The notes under the pieces were generated by a model. It was not told the origin of the DNA. It worked only from the letters and a program-made list of their open reading frames with translations, and searched no databases. 64,000 nucleotides of DNA, from NCBI GenBank assembly GCA_010093685.1, contig MU006230.1:728013-792012 (forward strand). The letters are read 5' to 3'. The DNA is from Ophiobolus disseminans. Taxonomy: Eukaryota; Ascomycota; Dothideomycetes; Pleosporales; Phaeosphaeriaceae. Shown in pieces: positions 21,032 to 31,861 of the stretch. Within the stretch, counting starts at the first letter, position 1, and each line of letters begins with the position of its first letter. The translations under genes and the position numbers were made by a program.

Positions 21032-22365
21032 ATGGCTAGCAACCCTACCGAAGGTGGCAGCAACAAAGAAAAACAAATCTCGGCCCTCCCGTATGGCTCT
21101 GGAGATGCTATCATTGACATTGATGGCCGGACTACCACTCTCGTGGGCAAGGATAGCACCCGTAGTTTCTCACGTCCCGATTGCTCGTATAATCGGCTAA
21201 CTGTTCAGTACCTTCGATGTCAGCCGCTCAAATCGAGAGTGAAATCACGGAAACAATGACCATTCCACGTAAGTTGTCTTGTATACACACATGGTATGTT
21301 TCAAAGTCATCAGACTGACATTGGGTTCTCAGTGCAAAAGTACCCACATGGTATCCCGCTCCAGGCCGCATTCCAATCTAGTGAATCAAGTTGGTCTATA
21401 TACCGAGGATTCAGTTACCTGCACTCGCGCGTCATTCTAGAGTTACAGGATGAGCTTCGATCTCTCGAGAAGGAACTGACAGAAGCTGACGAGATGGACC
21501 TCGAGAATGGTGACGGTGAACGTCTAAGGTCTCGACAAAGTGATCTTCTTCAGGCCAGGCGCGAGAATATGGACAGCAAGCGTGCAAATTTGATTGGTAC
21601 CATTCGGAATAAACTTGTCTTCTATGGTTGGTGTTGAATGCCGGTATGGCGATCTTGGTACGCTAACAGCCACGCAGATGAACTGCTCGTCAAAGCTCGC
21701 GACCTCAATACTTTCCAACGACCATCGAACCGAGACTATCGAAGCTTCCGTACATGGTTCTGGAACGTAAAACCTTCGAACTATGAGCTCGAGGAAGAAT
21801 TCATCAAGCGGAAAGAAGACCTGGTATCACTGCGTCATGGCCGCGAATGGTCTGGGTTCGATGGATTCATCGAAGCGTGCATTCGGAAGCTGCATTGCCG
21901 TCTCACAAAGGTCCGTCGCTCGATCGATGTAGAACATTGCTGATGAAAATAGAAACTCTTCGCAACCAAGGAACTGCGCGAAAAGACCAATGACGAATGC
22001 ATCTACTACTACTCGCAATCTCGTATCGAGAAGCTCGTGGGCTTAATTATCACGTTCATTATCTTCGTCCTGCTCGTGTTGCCAGTGGTGGCAATGTATA
22101 AGCTGACAACTGTCGGCGAGCGGACTTCCACGTTCGATGCCGTAGGCATCATGGTAGTCTTCACGCTACTCTTCTCGGCCACAATGAGCTTTTTGACGAA
22201 AGCTAAGAGGCATGAACTATTCGCAGCCAGCGCAGCATACTGTAAGTGCTTCCGCTATGTCTACTGCACCTCCTACATAACCTAACTCCATTTACCTTTG
22301 CAGGCGCGGTATTAGTTGTCTTCATTAGCAACTTCAACAACAACGTGCAAGATAGAACTCACTAA
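21032..22365 (+). CDS. DUF6594-type fungal membrane protein
   Basis: Six exons: 21032-21161, 21209-21268, 21333-21626, 21678-21910, 21953-22241 and 22304-22365 (355 residues). Introns are 42-64 nt and the frame stays open through all five junctions. After a polar N-terminus comes QKYPHGIPLQAAFQSSESS with WSIYRGFSYLHSRVILELQD, the hallmark start of DUF6594 proteins, then a long charged helical region (ELRSLEKELTEADEMD; RKEDLVSLRHGREWSGFDGF). The C-terminus has three hydrophobic segments: LIITFIIFVLLVLPVVAMY, VGIMVVFTLLFSATMSFL and AAYCAVLVVFISNF. Such proteins are common and expanded in filamentous fungi; their function is unknown. Donors GTTGGT and GTCCGT are non-canonical beyond GT but are required by the frame. 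Confidence 0.8.
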
Positions 22366-22950
22366 ATGGTACTTCGATACTGTGTTCTGGGATAGAAACG
22401 TCTGGAAACCGTTGGGTGCTTCCAAAACGACGATCAGGGTAATTATGAGTGTCTGAGGGTTGTTTCGCTGTGCTGTAAGCTTATCGGACGTGCTTTGATA
22501 GGAGACTGAATTTTTGTATTGCATAGCGGTTGGCAGGCAGGCGTTGTGGGAGCGTGTACGTATATTTCCCTAGTTAAGCATGAGTTAAAAGAGCTCCTAG
22601 CTAAAGGTACATTGGGTGATACTGGGTGGATTTCTTATGAAGCGTCAATGGCATGACTTAGCAAGTAACGAGAGAATCCAACAATCTCAGCCTTTTGAGA
22701 TGGGTATACATTCAACACGCGCACATCATACTTTAGGATGATCAAAAAAGACAAAAACATTCAACAGCGGGTATTCGCTAATGGTCACCCACTTAACTAC
22801 TAACCCACCGGTCGAAGATTTAACGTGTGGAGATCAAACGGGATCCAGTGGTTTTCTTCGCCTCTGGTCGAATGTGCTCATTTTGGTGTCTTTGTGATAT
22901 GTATAGACTGTGTTCGGCGGACCGCTATGCCATCGGCACACCATAGACAG
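22366..22950. other. Convergent intergenic region, no gene seen
   Basis: 585 bp between the DUF6594-type gene and the CoA-binding gene, both ending here. No supported ORF. Confidence 0.55.
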
Positions 22951-23470
22951 TCACAATCTTGACCACTCTCTCTCAGCAAACCTCAAACCATCTTCTCCGT
23001 CTACGAGCACACACCATCCTTGACTTCCTCCTCCACCATTGCCTGCAATTGTAGCCTTGAAATTTGCTTTTGCGTACTCTAATGCCTCCTTGTCGAAGCT
23101 ACCCGGTTGCAGCCAGACTGCCGGTATGCCAGCCTCTTTGGCTTCCTTCAGTAATTGCTTGGTCACTACTGGTGGAGTGATCACAGATAGCGAGTATGAC
23201 GATGCTGGTGGGTCTTCCAGAGCGGTAGGTGATGGTACAGTGGTGTGGTCGCGCTTCAAGATATTCACGCTGGGCACACGTGGGTTGATTGGCGTTGCAG
23301 GAAGTGAATGCTGTAGGTACCACGCAAAGACTGCGGACATGTTAATTATCGTGATTCAAAAGTGAATGGGTGTGTTTAGTACTTTTGTGGCCATATTTGC
23401 TTGGGTCGGAGGAGGCGCCCGCAACCGCAAATCTTGGGGACGAGAAGAAGGTCCTGAGTGCTGCTTCCAT
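22951..23470 (-). CDS. CoA-binding domain protein (YccU/Rossmann type)
   Basis: Exons 23470-23383 and 23330-22951 (155 residues), with a 52-nt phase-1 intron (GTACTA, branch TTAAC, CGCAG). The start is the ATG giving MEAALRTFFSSPRFAVAGAS, a Rossmann opening followed by SSDPSKYGHK, which joins KIFAWYLQHSLPATPINPR. Next are a SYSLSVITPPVVTKQLLKEA segment and IPAVWLQPGSFDKEALEYA. This order matches the small CoA-binding proteins related to succinyl-CoA synthetase alpha N-domains (bacterial YccU). The biochemical role of the stand-alone domain is unknown. It is soluble, with no targeting signal visible. Confidence 0.87.
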
Positions 23471-24817
23471 ATCTGCTTCGCGCCGCTGTCCACGTGTTAT
23501 AGGCATGAATGAGACGACAGAGAAAGTAAATTTGAGGTAGGAGTTGAGGAGAGATGGCTGTCAACGCTTCTTATCGATAGGTGTGAGCCGAGGCAGTCAC
23601 GTCATTGGATCCAACCTCGCGCCAACAGTGTCCCAATCTCATCACGACCTTCAATCTTCGCCAGGTCCTCAAATAAACACGTCTTACAACATCCTCCCTC
23701 CACTACTACTACATATGTCTATGCGACTCTGAAATCCCCCCCATAATCAATATCGCCGGTTGACTTCCTTCACAAAGTTCAGCACGTGCGCTGGATAAGA
23801 TAATGGATAGCTTCGTTGGACCTCTTTCCCGGGGCGATGGCCTTGTTCGCAAAGTCGGAACTCTTCACAAGGCATGTTGTACGGATGTGCTCTTCTTTCT
23901 GAGGCGGTCGGTGATGACAGTCTGACAACCTATTCTCACAGCTGAGTCAGTTCGCGCATCTATTGCGGTAAGCAACGAGCTGAGCCTGTCTTATTTTCGA
24001 CATATCATAGCAACCTTCTGTCAGAAGCCCGTTGTCCTTTGCATTTGATCTCTGTCACGTTCATCGGTGTTCACAATCGTGCGATATACAACCCTGCCGT
24101 ACGAATACATCTACTTCACTTTCCTGTCCACAACAACACTTCCTTCACTCGACGCCTTCATTGATGTCGCGGGTAGCTTGAGAACCCTGCGGAACCTTCT
24201 AAACATCTTCCGAAGTCAACATGGGCTCTTATCGATACGTCCGGAGAGCTTGGGATCAGCCATCTACGGGCAACAAGATTGATGCTGCATCATCGCACCC
24301 GAGCACCGCAAACAATCAGCCCTCCGACTACTACACAGCCTACAAGCGAATTCTTTGCGCAAGCCGCAGTCACTCCAGTAAGCGTCAGTAGTGTGTCACA
24401 AATGTTCTGATATGTCAATAGTGCATTGAAGACCACCAGGATCCATCGTTCGACAAACAACATTCAACGATACCATCGTCACATGTCAACGCTTCAAATT
24501 TACGGACAGGCTCCCAAGTATAGAAACCTTGCCCTGGCAGCTATATCTCACTCTCCTATTCTTCAGACCTCACACAACGCTTTTATAGGTGCTGTCACTC
24601 TCTTCGACTCGATACAGCTACGAACATCATATCTCTATAGTCATCAAGCTGCCCAGGTGAATCAGACTTAAGCCGTAGAATATCGGTCCACGTCCTGAAA
24701 CTCCGCAATCGGACAACGGATGTGGCACGAGGTAGTCTGGAATCCGGGCACGCACCTCAACCTCGTCATTGGCAGTACAATGACCAGCAGCTGTCTCAAG
24801 AATAGAAGAGTGCGTGC

Positions 24818-24829
24818 TTACCTAGGTAA
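24818..24829. repeat. 12-bp palindrome TTACCTAGGTAA
   Basis: Perfect self-complementary sequence in gene-poor DNA. The core ACCTAGGT recurs at 24953, 25996 and 50740. Confidence 0.7.
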
Positions 24830-24951
24830 TGACTGTAGTATTACGAGTTATGTTCCCAACAAAATAAATGAGAAGTTTCATAGACAGGAAGATGCGTCAC
24901 ATCTATGTAGCACATGTTATACGTTTGATTATCACCTCTAAGTACTTGCAA

Positions 24952-24963
24952 GTACCTAGGTAC
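24952..24963. repeat. 12-bp palindrome GTACCTAGGTAC
   Basis: Perfect palindrome sharing the ACCTAGGT core with the copy 134 bp upstream. Confidence 0.7.
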
Positions 24964-25460
24964 AACCTTCTACAAGATTTGTAGAAGTAGTAGTAATATT
25001 GATACTGTTGGAAGGCTCACTAGTGAAAGGAAATAACTATGAATGCATTCTGGTTTGATGATGGATGTATCGGTTGTTACGTGAGGGTGCTACGGAGGTG
25101 TACATGCTCTGAAACGAGTAGAGCCGAAGTAGGATTGTGTCGGCTTGTTGGGCAGCGTTGGGCAGCCCACGTACCTACTGATACCTGTGATCCGACAGAT
25201 ACTAATATAATTTCTAATAAACGATGTTCCTATACTATCATAGCTTACTAGTTTCAGTGTAGTGAAATGTAATAGTGTTTAAGTAATTATTATAAATATA
25301 CGCTTGAATGCAATGATTAAAGCAAAAGAAAAGCAATATATTATTTGAGCAATCTGGTTACGTTTAGAAATACACAAAAACAATGAAGTACACACGTTTC
25401 AGCATTTATATGTGTCTCAGATAAAGAGCAATGTGAGTAGCTTACTTTATCCCAGCACGC

Positions 25461-25988
25461 TCACCAAATCTCCCTGTCGACGAAATGCTCATCACGCGAA
25501 GGTAGTGGTAGCATTCCAACTTCGCGGAGAGCAAGTGTGTACGGTGAGACTTGCGCCTTAGGTGCGTCCGTCATAACAATATCAACTAACGACTCCATAT
25601 CGTAATTGGGCGTCAATGCCGCTGGTGTCCCTCCGACAGAGGGCCGAGCCGAGCCATCAGGGGTAAATGTAAGGATCGATTCGTTTTCCAAGTCTTTGTG
25701 CACATGCAAGCAGACTTCAAAGGGTATTGATGGATCGGGTGCACTGAGTAGGGGTGTAACTTTGTAACGGCTGAGAAGCTGTTCTACACGATCCGACGTT
25801 TCATCGGCCTTTTAAAGCGGTTTGCCTCCCTTACCGGAGGTCAACATCTTCCGGAGGTCTTCATCGCGAGACTTCGGCGAATGGTCAGATCTCAGACAGA
25901 TGATTGCTGAAGGGGCGTTTTCGGAAGGGCCGGGGAGTATAATATCCGCGAGCATCTGACGCACTGGATTAGTGGAAAAGAAGCTCAT
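25461..25988 (-). pseudogene. Unknown gene broken by one in-frame stop
   Basis: From the ATG at 25988 the frame gives MSFFSTNPVRQMLADIILPG and continues for 58 codons to TAA at 25814-25812. It then stays open for another 116 codons (KADETSDRVEQLLSRYKVTP...) to the stop at 25461. Both halves have normal protein-like composition, and together they form a 175-codon frame with a single nonsense codon. A GTAAGG/AAAAG intron around the stop would be only 28 nt and would break the frame, so splicing does not rescue it. The stop could come from CAA by C-to-T change. The family is not recognised. The surroundings are AT-rich and gene-poor. Confidence 0.5.
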
Positions 25989-26115
25989 GACAAATACCTA
26001 GGTACGTTAGGGCAATCCACTACTTGAAGAAGGTCGCCCAAGGTCGCATGCGTTAAATCGAAACCTGTAGGTAGCTTTCATATAGGCTGTGAACCAATCT
26101 ATAGTCGGCTCTGCT

Positions 26116-26658
26116 CTAAAAGCTTGAGTCGCAGATGATCTTAGCATTGATAATCTTGAAGGGATCAACTGCATAACTGAGCTTGTCCGTTTCTTTAAGG
26201 ATTTTGCCTATGAGGTGCTTAATCAGATTGAAAGCGAGGATGTATTGACAAACAGAGTTCGGTCCCAGAGCATAGTCATGCGCTGATCCCATTCCAAGCA
26301 AGAAGAATTTTGAGACAGGACTTCATGACAGAGTTAGGCTGGTCAACTGTTTATCCACTAGGGGACCTAATTTTTCTAGCAACGGCGTGTAGTGAAATTC
26401 CGCCTGCTTGCATTCTTCGTCAACTTTGGTCTTACTCCGGGCGTCGTGCATATCTCGTTCCCCCCATCGCTCTAGGTTCTTGGGATCGGTGGATCTGAAA
26501 ACGTTGTTTTGTTTAGGATCCTTCTTGGTCTTTCTTGCCCAACTTTGGTAACTCTCATAAGCCAAATTGCCTCTCTTAAAAATTTCTCCGTCTATTAAGA
26601 TGTCCTTTGTGAACAAAGGTTTACAGCCATTGAAATCATTTGTATTGAAGAATGCCAT
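26116..26658 (-). pseudogene. Possible gene remnant, unknown family
   Basis: An ATG at 26658 opens 111 codons (MAFFNTNDFNGCKPLFTKD..., SWARKTKKDPKQNN) with protein-like composition ending at 26323. A second open stretch (26301-26116; SVCQYILAFNLIKHLIGKIL) follows in another frame. The two may be exons of one gene or pieces of a decayed gene; no convincing splice pair links them. Its N-terminus resembles that of the broken ORF at 25988 (M-x-FF-x-TN), which may be chance. Function unknown. Confidence 0.3.
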
Positions 26659-27985
26659 TAGAGTTACTGTCTATAAGTTCTGTATGTAAATTGAATACGG
26701 GGGTGGATACTTGATAAAGTGAACGAAATTAGTTATTGCGAGAGCAGTTTTTATATGCGTTAAGCTGTAGCTCATGAGTCTGTTTGAGTCAACTCGGTCA
26801 TCCCGGGCTCTATGATTTATCGTGACTGCTCGGTGACTGAGATGCTCTTTGAGGTGGCCTATCAGAACTGGTCTTGCGCCCCACTGAATGGCAAAGTACG
26901 GTCCAAGCGCTCGATGTTCTGAAACTTGCGCTCGGCGCAAAGGCCATCGAGCGCATAGCGCGCTCAGAAACCATTCAACTTATGATCATAGCTTTTCAAG
27001 ATGTTGGCAATGTTGGTGATGCATCCACGCATAGTGCTGCTGCTGCTGCTAGGTCTGTCTAGCCTAATTTAATCTCACGATGTGAGCTTGTGGGCTATTC
27101 TGTATCCTGGATAACTCTATTACTGTGCATTTTGTCTTGAAAGAGATTAACTTTAATGTTATGTTAACTCATCAAGCACCGTGAATCAGAGTACACCGGA
27201 AGAACACCGAGTGATAGCACGAAGGGATCTGGTTGTCAATTTTTCGATACATCGATCTCTCCACAGAAAAGACTCCTATGGGTCTCTGACACGAGACAGA
27301 AATTGGGACCAGCCAATGACATGTCAAAACAACAACTCGGTTACACGAAATGACTCCCAGAAAGCCTTTTAATCTCCATCACCTCTTGGCTTGCCAACGC
27401 CGACATAACCCCATCTAATGCACGAATCACCCTGACAGAACGTATGGCAACTCCGAACGCCAACAAAACACCAAGAACATGACTAAAAGGAAGTGTGGTA
27501 GGACCAAAGTCTTGGCTGGCATTCTCGTGAACGCGCCTGCAACGCATGCATGGCGTGGCGAGAGCTCATTGGGTTACACATGCAAAGCTAGACATTCGAG
27601 TAATATAAACGTGGAGAACCGCGCAGCATAGGAAACAAAGAATGATGAGAAATGAAGCGGTCTGCGAAGGCAAAATGATGTTGGTGGAGAGACCTCAGGC
27701 GATGGTGTCACCACATATTTTTGCGCCTGAATGCCTGCATCGATCGGTAGACCCGCATGCAGGCAATTGTCGTGCAGGACGCACCTCGATAATAGGTCTG
27801 GCGACCTGCTCGAGATTTTCCGACCGATGGAATGTTGAAGCGGTCGGCGTCCGACTCGGGGCTCTTGACGACGTGGTGAACATTGCTGCTGAAAGTCGGC
27901 GTCCGGAAACCGGAGATGGTGGGAAATGAACGCATGCCTCCGTAACCAGATGTCCCCCTTTTTTTTGTTTTGAGATTTTTTCTTT
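26659..27985. other. Gene-poor DNA, no gene seen
   Basis: ORFs are short and mostly overlap on opposite strands. A GCTGCTGCTGCTGCT run occurs near 27040 and a T-rich tract near 27956-27975, just past the stop of the next gene. Confidence 0.5.
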
Positions 27986-29509
27986 TCAGCAGAAAGTTCG
28001 GACCCCCTCGTGGGATTCTGCTTTTTCTTCGGCTAGCATCCACAGTTCTTCGACCTTCTCGACAGCGCCATTGCCGTCTTCGAAGGTTTCATCGAGTCTG
28101 GTGATGCAGCTGAAAGCGACGTTCCAGCCGTTGACTCCAGCTGCGTAGAAAGCCTCAGCTGTAGCGGCCTCGCGACTACCGCATTTGATGAGCTTGTAAA
28201 TGGGCCTGCCATTGAAGTGTGCACCGTGGATAAAGGGAGTGCTGGCTTGATAAGTCGTGAAGATCATCCAGTATATGAGGGACGTGTCCTCCAAAGACTC
28301 GGACTTCTCCTCACTACACTGATGACACGTTCCAGAGTAGCCACCATCAATAGTGTGCCCAGCGGTACAATGATAAACATCGTCATCTGTCGGTGTGGTC
28401 AAAGCTCGTGACGCCCATACCTTTGGAGTCTCCAGGGAAACGGGCCTGGCTTCAAAGATTGGTGTCAAATCTGCAAGGTTACGTCCCGAAGCCTCCAACG
28501 CTTTCATGGCCTTGAAGTACGCCCGACTTGGTTTCTCGTACCACACCTCCGTTATGCCGCTCTTTAGGAGCCATCGATATTCTTCCAAGTCTGCGGGATA
28601 AGATCGGTGTTGCATCACGAGAGCGTTGCGTTTTGATGACGTGATACGAACCATTCGGGTAGACTCAAGCAGGGACTCGCCCGAATAGTTGACCGGAATC
28701 AACGCAGCCGGACTGGAGGCCTCATCTTCTGGAGTGTAAGGTGTTTGCACAATCGGCGGAAAAAGCACAGGCGGAGGCGGCGGTGGGGGAGGCGGTGGAG
28801 GCGGTGGAGGCGGCGGGGGAGGCGGCTACAAACGTTACTAAAATCTACATGGACTGAACAGTGGACCTACGGGTGGTGGGGGAGGAACCGGTCCTTGGCA
28901 GTTGAGGAAGTGAGGCCTTCCCGACGGTGGTGGCGGAGGCTAGTCATTGTAAGCGGTTCGTCCGTCAAGTTATGCCTCTATACAGCTAGGCGTACTTACA
29001 GGAGGCGGAGGAGGAGGCGGTGGCTAAGAAGTGAGGTTAGTGGGATACCTCCATTTGAATCAAGGGGACATGCTCACCGGAGATGAAGGAACACTATCTT
29101 GGAGATCCGTGCGGCTATCCTTCCTACGGTATGGTAATTGCGAGAGCTGGTATGGATTGGTTGGCCCTGGCACTTGATGGTAGCGAAGCTGTTGAAGCAC
29201 TAGTCCAGGTTGACTCATTTCTGATGGAAAGAAGCTCCCTGTCTCGCAAGAGCGTTGACACAAGTTGCTCTCGTTCGAAGGTTGTATGATATTTCGCTTC
29301 ATCACCGGAACAGCGTCGCGCGAGTTGCAGCCCTCACAACACCAAACTTCACGAGAATCCGCTTCTAGGATTGGGGAGTTCGGATTTGGCGGAGCCAGCA
29401 CTCTCGCCATCGGCTCCTCGGTCGCCGCACAAGCTGGCGGATGTTCCGGAAGCAATTTTTCGGATTTGAACGACTCGCTGTCGATGATAACCAGATCGTC
29501 TAGGTCCAT
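27986..29509 (-). CDS. Proline-rich unknown protein with all-proline mini-exon
   Basis: Four exons: 29509-29078, 29023-29000 (24 nt), 28939-28871 (69 nt) and 28825-27986 (454 residues). All introns are phase 0 with GTGAGC, GTAAGT and GTAGGT donors and TAG acceptors. Exon 2 encodes eight prolines and nothing else. Exon 3 encodes five prolines, a 13-residue linker and five more prolines. Exon 4 starts with 19 prolines. The N-terminal part has a possible metal-binding Cys set (WCCEGCN...LCQRSC). The C-terminal part has a globular look, with EYRWLLKSGITEVWYEKPSR and a YHCTAGHTID...CHQC Cys/His set. No known domain recognised. Proline runs of this kind often bind profilin, SH3 or WW domains (general knowledge). 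Confidence 0.72.
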
Positions 29510-31861
29510 TGGGCAATTTCATTACTGTCAGAGGGATAAAAGATAGAAACGAAGTTGCGGTGTGAAGAAGTAGTCTTGCAGCGTGCTGACGAGACTATAA
29601 ACTCTGAATCGGGGTGGTGAGGCTACCAGCATTAAGCCTATCATATCTTAGGTTCCACTATGCTGCAGCTCGCCCTTGTGAGGAGGCTTGTCTCGTTGAT
29701 GGAATGAAGCGAACAGCTGGTGACAGCATTCAACTTGCGCTACCTTGCTGGCGCTCGGGCAATTTAGGCTCATGTTGTGGCGCCACTAAGTCGTGGCAAG
29801 GTGTACTGATCCCCGACTGTATGTCTATTGGTCTAAACCCTGACATCAACGACAGAGATGGTAGCAATCCTGGCTACAGGTCGTCGAATTACGGGTTCGA
29901 TTGAAGAGCATACTAAAACAGCCTCGTAGTGCAACAGCCAGTGTCAAAATGGCAACCTCATTGGTGTTAAAAGGCAAGGCGCTGTGTTCCATAATGTCAA
30001 CATGAAACGCGTCAGCGTGCGCCTGCGGCCTCATGACAATAAGGGGACGAGCCATTAGCATGGGTGGTGGGACCGAACAACCTCATGCACAGCAAACCCT
30101 CGCTAGTCTGTTCTCGTTCTTCGGATAGCGTGTGCATTTGACGAAGGTAATCGATACTACCGGTAGTAGAAGCACAATCGGCAAGAAGAGTGAGGCGGTC
30201 GCACGTCCGGTAAACGGCCTTGTCCACGGTCAACAAGCACCTCGGCGCCAATAGAAGAAGCAACGCGCAGGTGCGTCTGTGCGACTATGCCGCCGATGAG
30301 CGTTCCAGTTTCCTCGGGCTTCTCCATCCAGACTGAATAGTCAAGACGTATTTCTGACAACATTGAGATCGCTAGGCCGGCCTCGGACTGTGAGAGAACA
30401 TAGTTTCAAGCCAGGATGGCACCGGCGCCAGTTTTGTATAGTTTGATTCGCCCAGCATGCAGTAGATAGATGCATGTTCTATGGAGGAAAGCTTGTGTCC
30501 ACCTTTGGGCAATGGTTCTACAGGCTCGCGGAGCCGACGAACGGAAAGCGGTGAGGTCCCGATGCTCGGTTCCCCAGGATAAAGTTGACCCCAGTCGTTC
30601 CCAGAGTAAAGGACAGCGAGGTAAAAATATGATTATATCCAGGTTTCCACAGCGTTCTACTTGACAGCCCGTTTGCAGTCTATGTGATGTGCCTGAGAAG
30701 GGTTTCTGTCAATTACACGGTTGTTGTGCGTACTGGTAAGCGAGATCTGTAGCTCAAGTCGTTGTGATACCTGCAGGCCTGCATGCATACGCATGTGCTC
30801 TAGTCTAGATAGACATAACCTGGTCGGAGTTGAAGAGCGGTCAGCGTAGAATAGGGTCATAGCCACATACCTTCAAAATGTCGAAAAAACAGGAAGGAAC
30901 TCTCGTTGTTTTCAACTATCGTGAGGCTGACTAGCAGCTCATTAGCTAATGCAGGTACATGCACGCCACACGCCAAGCTAGCCATCCGGAAATGAGGCTT
31001 CACCGGAATTCGGACGATCTTTTTGCCACGTCCTGGTCAGCTATCGGTGGCAATGAGATGTCGAAGATATGGAATCGCGGCGGGCGTGTTGTGTATCGCT
31101 GCCTTCTCTTGATGAGAGGCGAGGAGCGAAACGTGTGGAGAGCGCGGGTTGACCGGTGGTTTACGAGGCCTCGAGGTCCATTTCGTCCAGATGGTATAAG
31201 GTCCTAAGCCCCAGGACTTTAGGAAGGAAAGAGCTGGGACTTGTAGAGAACATGGTGCAAGTAGGGGTTAACGTAAGTTGGATGGAAGATCGACAGTTGG
31301 GGCGGGATAAGTTGCTTTATGTGAAGGGTGGAGCAAGGATATACCCTTGAAGTGACTGATCAAGACGTCACTGGCGACTGGCCTAGACGAGGCCCTTATT
31401 TCGTTCCCTCGATGTCGAAGAATGAGGCGGGTGAAATGCTTGCAGCAAGCAACGATCGACCGAGTTCGCGCCCAAACAAGAAAGACGGAACCGATGGAGA
31501 AAGGGACACGTGTAGATTTACTCGGGGTAGCGATACCGAACGAACGTTTGAAAGCGAGTGAGCAGAAGATAGCACTGAGTGATGTTGGAATTAGAGTACG
31601 TAGAGTAGAACCCGCGACCATTTCAGAGCCGTGCATGACTAGCGTGGTGCCAAGGAATGAAACATGGGAGGCAAGCGCGAGTCGTCATAGCGGAAGCTCC
31701 ATCGAAGCTCACGCTCGAACACCAAACACATCACTCCGCCAAAGCCATCGCCTGTAAATCGCGGGACATCATACGAACCTTCAGCAGCATCCTACTAACC
31801 CCGCGACTGCATATACCCCCGCATACCGCCGAAACAGCAGTTCGTTAGCTTCATACATACA
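29510..31861. other. 2.35-kb gene-free stretch
   Basis: Only short, mutually overlapping ORFs on both strands. No conserved motif, tRNA or repeat recognised. The last ~100 bp are the VMA9 promoter and leader. Confidence 0.5.

Larger units (their letters stand above)
23471..25460. other. Gene-poor, partly AT-rich DNA
   Basis: About 2 kb without a convincing gene. Short ORFs at 24221-24420 read plausibly in two competing frames and end in stops, so nothing is annotated. Two 12-bp palindromes built on CCTAGG occur (24818-24829, 24952-24963). The last 250 bp are strongly AT-rich. Confidence 0.5.

Noticed and set aside
24221..24671. Possible small gene with intron after CACTCCA
   Set aside because: Two frames read plausibly before the putative intron and a third after it; every join meets a stop or lacks support. 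It could be a relic, but I cannot place exons.
28395..28440. Possible 34-nt intron (GTATGG...GACAG) in exon 4 of the proline-rich gene
   Set aside because: Too short for a spliceosomal intron here, and removal would break the frame.
29830..29905. tRNA-like GGGTTCGATT sequence
   Set aside because: Only the T-loop resembles a tRNA; no acceptor pairing, D-arm or anticodon arm can be formed around it.
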